Below, in pieces: positions 57,401 through 64,000 of a stretch of DNA of 64,000 nucleotides (position 1 is its first letter; each line of letters starts with the position of its first letter). Source of the stretch: Neospora caninum Liverpool (Eukaryota > Apicomplexa > Conoidasida > Eucoccidiorida > Sarcocystidae); assembly GCF_000208865.1 (NCBI RefSeq), contig NC_018395.1, positions 6,558,839 through 6,622,838 on the forward strand. Reading direction: 5' to 3'. Both the position numbers and the translations under genes were made by a program. Under the pieces are notes generated by a model that was not told the origin of the DNA, searched no databases, and was given only the letters and a program-made list of their open reading frames with translations.

Positions 57401-60400
57401 CTAACTGCATGTCGCATTTGTCGCAGCGGGTGGCCATCGCATTTCTGCTCCCCGTTTGCTCTGAAGAAAGATGCAGTGGAGATCCCGATCCAGGAGCGCA
57501 GGCATATGTCTTCTGGGCAAGGCTGACAGTGTTGTGTTTTGCGGCGTCCCCCTGACGCTTTTCTCTCGGGTCGCAACCGAGTCATGTCCGGTGACGGGCC
57601 GACACGGGTCCGTCAAGGACAGAAACGACCGGTGTATCGGCAGGTATCGCAGAAAGCTCACCTCTGCAAGTTCCTGAGCAACGCGCATGTTAGTGCTCTT
57701 GCACGCGTCGCCTTCGCGCTTCAGCGTCTGATAGACCTCTCTAGAGCCAGCGTCGGGGGCCGGCGGCTGTTCCTCTGTGTCTCGCGAATGCCTGCGGTAT
57801 CTCTGTTTGGCATTCTCTCGGTCTGTTGGTCCACACCGCGTGCACTCGCTCGGCCTTCCTTGCGGGCACCGCTCAGAGAAGGCGGGACTATTTTGCTCCG
57901 ACCGTTTCGCTCTCGACGAGCGTGTATGAGACAGCCGGCGCGCGGCGGCCGCTGTAGGTGCGCATTTCGCACACGAAGGGGCGTCCTGGGGGGTTTCTGC
58001 ACTGTGCCGCCGTGGACCGGATCTGCCTTGTGGTCCTTGAGTTCTACGGGGTTGGGCGCTCGCGACAGACGGCGAAGCAGAGCCACAGCCCCCGAGTGCA
58101 TACCCTGCGTCTTCATCCGCGGAGAAGGGACGCATTCTACAGGGGGTTCGGAGCACATGCGCGCCACACGGATATCCTGGTTTGTCCGAGTCGGACCAGT
58201 TGCATTTGCCAGAGCAGGGACAAGGAAGGGTCCAGAAGGTTTCTTTTTCTGCATGAGACCCGCGGGCCTGCAGCAGCGGTTGAACAACACCGCTGGCTTC
58301 TCCGTGTATAGGACGGTCGCCGCCTCCCCGTAGGTGACTCTGTACGCCGCTGCATGCACAGGATTCCGCGGAAGTAGGGAGCAGCCCTGCAGTCACATGC
58401 TCCTGGCAAGAGAGGCGCGAGCAAACACCGGAAGGCGGGCGACACGGCTCTAGGCCTGCAGCGAGTGTGGCCTTCACAAGGGCCGGCACGGCGTTGCCGC
58501 CGGACGGCCTTGCACGCCGCGACACTGGGAGAGTCAGCCGAGGAGAATGACGCGGGCGAGGCGCTTGGGAAGGATCAAAAGAAGGGAGCGGATGTGCGAA
58601 GCGATGAGACGGAAACGCGCGTGCTCTTGGGGGCGAGTGTGTATGGTCAGGACAGCACTGAAGCCTCTGGAGACAGTCGCGCCTCTGCCTCGCAAACTGA
58701 TGCAGGTTTGCTTGGTCGCCCGGTCGGCCATCAGGCAGCTCTCCCCGTAGCTGCCGCCCGCTGCCCGCAAACGTCCGCCTCCCTTCCTCAGCCCTCGCCG
58801 GCAAGCTGCGATTTTCCAGAGCCTGCGCACAGGGTCGGGGGGGGTTGCCTCGTCCGGGGGAGCGCGGCGAAGCAGGGCAGCAAGGTCGGTGCACGGAATT
58901 GGGAGGAACAGGCCTCGACGCATCGGCCGGTCTGGAACCAAAAACGGAATAACAAGCAGGTGAGAGGTTCGCACCCGTTGCCTCAGAGGAAACGTTCCCT
59001 TGGCGAACAGTTTCCTCCTTCGAGGCAACGGCGGCGCCCGACTGGAAAGGAAAAGCATCGATGCCACGAGCTGGGCGGTGCGACCGCGGACACGCCGGCT
59101 CTGCTGGCGGCTCGGCTGTCCAGGGACCTGCCAGGTGAGACGCTCGAGCGCATGCGCGCTCGTCGGAAGTTTGTAGGCCATATCCCGGAAACTGGATCTC
59201 AGGAGGGGGGGCGTGTCGACAGGTCGGAGAAAGCGGAGAGTCGTAAACGGCCTCGAGTTCGATGAGGCGAGCAACTGTGGAGGTGCCAGCAGGAAAACAG
59301 GAGCAAGGACGGGCCCCTTGCAGGGACGAGGACGCCTTTCTCTCTCGCATCATTTCTGAATGCAGGACAAAGTCGGCGCGATCAACGGAGGAAGAACTGC
59401 GGTCACGTGAGGGAGCGATCGGCAGATGAGGAGGGGGAGACAGCCCGCGCGGACCCACGGACTCGCGAGCGGAAAAAGATGTGTAGGGCCATCTCCAGTG
59501 CAATTCCGTGGATAAGGGGCTTCGCGAGGCACAGGGTAGATGGCGACACTGAGTGACTGCCTGTGAAACGGAGTTGAAGAGGGCGACAGTCACCGGCGTA
59601 CAGCGTGGCGAAAAAAGGCAGGACCAGGAACGCAACACGGAAACTGGGATATCTCGCCGGGGCTCAGTTCACCCCCTCGTCGTGCTTCGGAACAGAGATG
59701 GGGCATCATCAAACGACGGAGAGACCGGAGATTCGCGAAAAGGCGGAAACTCTTGAATCTCGCGTCCCGCACCGGCTCTGGCCCCGGGGCAACGCTCCAT
59801 CTGAATCGCGGATTGCGTCCCTGCAGATGCGCGTGTGTGTCTCATCCACCAAAAAGCGGGCATTTGACGAACGTGGTACGGGACGGCAAGACCCGCCGGT
59901 TTGACGCACGACATCTGTGTCCCTGTGACGCCTGAAAGGGCTCGTACATTCACTTCGAAGTCGGAGTCGAATTCAAGGCATAGCGCGACCCCTCGGCCGA
60001 AGCAGCTCGAGGGGAGGAGAAATCTTCTGGTGTGGCATCTAATCGGCGGTCTCCCGTCCATATGAGCCGAAAGAGATCCACGCATAACTTGCAAGTCTTC
60101 CACTGCGGTTCGTGTAAACAAATATACAAGCAAGCTGTCGCCGTCAAGGGAAACAGCCGAGTCGTCTGGTGACCCTCGCCATGTAGACCCCCGCTCTTGT
60201 GCCGGGAAGGCTACGACGGTTCGACTCTCGTCCGGTTCCGGCCATTTCGGCTCCAGGAGAACGTCGCTCCGGGGCTGATGAAAGCGAACCAAAAACTGGC
60301 GATTCTAGGGGGGAAAGGATCAGGTTCTGCATGCTCCTGAATATATAACGCGCGCTCATCGTAGTTTCAAAAATATAAGAAAGCTCACAATCGACGCGTT

Positions 60401-60409
60401 TCGAGCCAT
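57401..60409 (-). CDS. Hypothetical protein starting with a 21-nt exon
   Basis: The proposed first exon is only 60409-60389 (ATG, encoding MARNASI) followed by GTGAGC. It joins in phase to an exon starting at 60304 after CCTTTCCCCCCTAG, reading NRQFLVRFHQPRSDVLLEPK. That exon stays open to 59669 and reads as a folded-protein segment (GDSLLVYLFTRTAVEDLQV). A second large open exon (about 59600-57662) is Ser/Arg/Pro-rich and ends in a helix (EVYQTLKREGDACKS...RVAQELAE) at a strong donor GAG|GTGAGC. A last exon 57460-57401 (SKRGAEMRWPPAATNATCS, stop) joins in phase 0. The border between the two large exons near 59.6-59.7 kb is unresolved. No family recognised. It may continue into the exons at 57263-55619 rather than stop at 57401. 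Confidence 0.55.
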
Positions 60410-60920
60410 CTGTTCTCTGCAAGGGTCCGTGCGTGTGCACGCTTGTGATCAAGTCCGGGAAACGAGTCAGGGAGAATTCCCACGCCTTTTTTGTCGCGTC
60501 ATTCCAGTGGAGACAGAAACCAGAAAACCACGAAAAGAGGTAGTGAGCCTTGGAAGAGAAGGAAAACTCATTTGTTGTTCCTTGGTGACCACACAGCCCT
60601 CTAGACGGGAAAAACCTTCCCAGCAACTTTTCACTCGCACAGCGGTGATGACCTTATGCAGCCAGCTGTCTACAGCGGGTCCGTCACATGAAGACACGGA
60701 AAGAGCTGACGGACTCATATCCGCTTTCGAGTTGGCCTAGGCATGTACGCTTCTGAAAACAGAGAATGATGAACAGACAGACTACGCTTCTTTTATAAAG
60801 CCCGCCTCCTATGCGCATGGGGATACAGGGAGCAGCATGAACGAGCGTCAATGGCGACTCCTTTCACAAAAGCAGGGCACCGTCCGGGACATCCAGAGCC
60901 GTGTATCCTCCTTCACGCAT

Positions 60921-61351
60921 CTAGACTGAGAATCCTTTTTTCTCAGCAAGAAATTCCGCCTGTTGCAGAAGAGTTCTCGAGTCATCCTCCGCCGTGACGG
61001 GAACAGCACGCATATGAAGCGGTGAGATGAAAGCTGTTTCGGCTGCACGCGTGGTTGTCTTCCTACACAAGTGGAAAACGAGGGGCCAGCAATAGACAAC
61101 CTTTGCAGGGTAATATACAACGTGTACTGCATAAATATGTGAACGTTGACGCATGCATCAGAACTGGCTGTAGCTACCACTCCCATTCGGCGTCGATGAA
61201 CGACAGAATGCTTCGTTGAGCGGCTTTTAGTGATTCTTTCGACAGCAGTTTTTAGGCTTACCCAATAATACACCTCCCACGCGTTCCAGTCGCCCACAAT
61301 GCGAACGGCCAGGAACACCAAACGACACCACACGTGTCGCAGTGCGTGGAA
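60921..61351 (-). CDS. Candidate exons of an unrecognised minus-strand gene
   Basis: A 90-nt exon 61351-61262 has clean borders (GACCGCAG| and |GTAAGC), phase 0 at both ends, and encodes an aromatic-rich helix (FLAVRIVGDWNAWEVYYW). Further left a frame ending in a stop at 60921 reads AETAFISPLHMRAVPVTAED and SRTLLQQAEFLAEKKGFSV, which looks like a C-terminus, but the phase to its acceptor does not match directly. These may be the end of the right-edge gene. Low confidence in joining; moderate that coding sequence is present. Confidence 0.35.
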
Positions 61352-63116
61352 CTGCGGTCTCTGACGACGAACGCAACTGAACCCTCATGCCATCTTCCAT
61401 GGCGACTTGTGGTTTCGATTTTGCTCTCCGCTGAAAAAAGGACGGGCTTTTCTGTTACACCCTCTGGCTTGAATGGTACAGCAGAATCGCAGGCGATATT
61501 AAACACAGGTACAAATTTTTTATGTTTTTGGAAATCAGGAGACAGTTGACGCCGACTGCCGTTGACGGCGCCCCATTTCCGTGCCTCTTCTTCGGCCGGT
61601 AACTCTATAGAGGACCCCCGAGTTTGGGCAGATCCACGTCTACTTTTATTCAAGAAACTCCCAGAAACACCGCCGCCGTGATTTCAGAGGTGTGCAAAGT
61701 TGTGTCACGACGTAGAGAACTCCAGGTTTTGGAGGGCCTTGCAGTGCAAGACGCGAATGAAACTTCGACCGAAGGCAAATGTGCGTAACACGACGCTTAC
61801 TTTCCGGCCCGTCCAATCGTGTCCGTTATTTTTCTCAGCTCACTCATAAAAGTGGTCCAGGAGGGAACCAAGAAGACTCTTCCAACGCATCTTGCTCGTA
61901 GCTGCTGCGCCTCCGTTTTCGAAGTTTATCGTTTACGGCTTCCGCGTCCAGAGCACCGAAGGAAGAACTCTCATTGCACTGGTGCCACGTGCATCCGGAC
62001 AGCTGTCGCTCACATAGACCGGCAAGGTAGCGCCACAGCCCCCAGCTGGAAAGCTATTTCCAGAAGCAAGCAACCGCGAAAAAAATATCCCTGCTCGAGA
62101 TTTTATCAGGAGCAACGCTACAAGCAGAACAGAAATCGTCAGGGACGCTGACCCCCACGGACATCCCTGAACCTGGCAATACCCGTCGTACTCTTTTTCA
62201 AGGAAAAACAATCTCTTGTTTGACGGTGACAGAAGCGAGAAGAGGAGTTTTTGAGCCCACACACACCGAGCAGTTTATTGTTACTGTCAGAATGAAGCTG
62301 CCTCTGTGCTGCCTTCCGCTTCACCTGTGTTCCACAAGGACGTTGCAGTGTACGCGTGGGCATAGGCAAATGCATATCCGGAAACCCCTCAGAGACGCAC
62401 CGCTGAACACCTGTGACCTGATCCTCAACAAATGCAGTGCTCAAGAAATTTCCCTCAGATGCCTAAAAGATACGAACCCTCCGTGAAGTCTTGGATCCCT
62501 TGAGGCACCCTGCTCATGTTTGTCTCGTGTTCATCCCACGGCTCTGTAGATGTCGAAAGAAAATGTGGAATCCAACCTTCCACCGGACGGAAGCGGCGGA
62601 AACTCCTGGAGCGCTTCCGCAACTTGTGACGCTAGCGGAGGTGAAGCTGGAGTAGTTGCAGAGCTGTAGCACTTTCTTGAACCACGGCTACATCTGTTGC
62701 GGGTGTTTCACGCCGTCTGAGGTACATGTGGAGGTCGGACTGTACAGGCAAACGGCTCGGCCATCTGCCCCCCCTGCAGAGAACCTCGGGTTGGACTTTC
62801 CAGCGAGTAGCCGATGCACCCGACTGCATGCATCAGCTCGTGAAGCGCCCGAGCGTTCCCTGTGCGTTTCCAGCTCTGGGAGCGTGAAGTTCCCAAGTCT
62901 TCCACTTATCGCCTTCCTCGCGAAAAGCTGTCCTCGGAATCCTGGATGGCAGACACAGAAGAGAACCGGACTTTCTGAGGATCGTCGACAACGCTGATCC
63001 CAGAGCGCGCCTGAGGTGCCAGGTGACGCCCACCACGCGATCCCTTGCACCGAACTTGAGCCACTCCGTGAGAGAGGCGAGAACAGTCACGCGACTGCAC
63101 GCAATGAACTACATAC

Positions 63117-64000
63117 AACTTTCGTTAACGCTGCCATCGAGTTCGATCCTGGGAACACGAAGGCCATCAAGCTTCCGGCGATCGTATGGGAAGAAACTTC
63201 CGGGGGACATCGTGGAGAAATCGCACAATGCAGCTGGCCAGTAACACAAGAAACTGCCGCACGCGTCGGAGGAACTCGGTCATTTACGGTTTTTCTCGAC
63301 CCTGTCTCTGAACTGCACACACCGACGTGCCCGAACACCACTTCCACAACTTGAATTTTCCCAGGTTCGGCGTCCTCGGCATCTAAACACTTACCAGCTC
63401 ATCACGGGTCTTGAAGTTTTTCCTGGCATTTGCCTCACGGTTGTCGCGAATCTGCATGCCAGTTCCAGGTTCCCTGGGGATAGAAAGAGGTGACAGCAGC
63501 AGAAATGAAAAACCAGCAATACGCAAAGCCTGTCGAGTAGACTGTCACCGCTGCATGTAGAAACCGCTGCGCTCCTGCCTTGCTGCTGCCATGGCAGAGA
63601 AATCGAACGCAACAGCCAAAGACAGCTTCGCCATGGACATGCGGAAACAAGGCTTATTCGGGCAATTTCCTGCAGCAGCAAAACGCGAAAGGGTGCTACG
63701 GTCCGTGGGCACAGAACGGGCGAAACTCTTTATCCTTTCCCCGCGCCGCTCCATAACCGGGAGTGAGTGTAGAAACCCAGACGTGAGCAGTGCGTACGCT
63801 ACAGCTGTTCCAGTTCTGTAAACCGACGCCGATCGGTTCAGATACAGCGTGACGCAGCCAGGTCCGCAGAGAAAGATACCGAGTACGTGCCGGGCAAAGA
63901 AAGCTGTTCCTCCTTTGGGAGCAGCTTTCAGCATATCCTTTCAAGGGAGGAAATCTCACAGGAGAGGCAAGCGACAAGAACTCGATCGGTGACTTACATG
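63117..64000 (-). CDS. Unrecognised gene, 5' end off the right edge
   Basis: The window's last bases are CAT|GTAAGT on the minus strand, the end of an exon lying beyond 64000. The next exon begins at 63937 after TTCCTCCCTTGAAAG and encodes DMLKAAPKGGTAFFARHVLG and a hydrophobic stretch (FLCGPGCVTLYLNRSASVYR), ending at a GTACGC or later donor. A 79-nt exon 63473-63395 has excellent borders and reads EPGTGMQIRDNREANARKNF. A further exon ending at 63117 (GTATGT) reads STMSPGSFFPYDRRKLDGLR. These peptides look like a conserved, folded protein rather than coccidian filler, but I do not recognise the family, and one junction phase is unresolved. An internal exon carrying HELMHAVG may follow at 62820-62850. 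Confidence 0.45.

Noticed and set aside
58465..59274. 266-codon plus-strand and 246-codon minus-strand frames within the hypothetical gene
   Set aside because: Arg/Gly/Ser-rich shadows of the open minus-strand exon in the same place; no independent support.
1..64000. CRISPR arrays, insertion sequences, tRNA or rRNA genes
   Set aside because: No regularly spaced repeats, transposase-like frames or rRNA-like conserved stretches were seen on either strand; short tRNA genes could still be missed by eye.

Overview
The window looks like nuclear DNA of a sarcocystid coccidian, most likely Toxoplasma gondii or a very close relative (Hammondia, Neospora). The reasons are intron-rich genes with GT-AG junctions, long Ser/Gly/Pro-rich disordered protein segments, TGAGACG-type upstream elements of the kind known from T. 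gondii promoters, and above all a very large two-repeat Myb/SANT gene whose size, exon layout and domain position fit the T. gondii bradyzoite master regulator BFD1. A run of exactly 100 N (48538-48637) marks a scaffold join, so this is a draft assembly. No bacterial-type operons, ribosome binding sites, CRISPR arrays, transposons, rRNA or tRNA genes were recognised.

Layout. Almost all genes are on the minus strand, so each reads right to left. At the left edge lies most of the protein farnesyltransferase beta subunit (672-3841, six exons; the C-terminus is off the window). After 5.6 kb without coding signal comes the BFD1-like gene (9444-17590, four exons, about 2,347 aa) with a long leader upstream, including an ATG reading frame that overlaps the main start. 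Next are a 16-exon PP2A regulatory subunit B'' (23192-32473, 1,213 aa), a single-exon Ser/Gly/Pro-rich protein with a bZIP-like basic region (35652-38504, 950 aa) and a 10-exon deoxycytidylate deaminase with an N-terminal P-loop domain (41176-46713, 476 aa). The only confident plus-strand gene is a seven-helix membrane protein resembling the plant THH1/TOM1/TOM3 family (48771-51434), divergent from the deaminase across the gap. To its right, on the minus strand again, are a Ser/Arg-rich hypothetical exon (53045-54806), a helical-protein exon cluster (55619-57263), a hypothetical gene beginning with a 21-nt exon (57401-60409), and poorly resolved coding exons running off the right edge (60921-64000).

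The exon models of the farnesyltransferase, PP2A B'' and deaminase genes were built by hand from splice sites. They were accepted only where reading phase closed across the introns and the joined protein followed the family. The BFD1 model is phase-consistent throughout, but its first intron rests on phase alone and the sum is shorter than the length I recall for the T. gondii protein. The genes do not form one pathway. They include a transcription regulator of stage conversion, a protein-prenylation enzyme, a phosphatase targeting subunit and a pyrimidine nucleotide enzyme.
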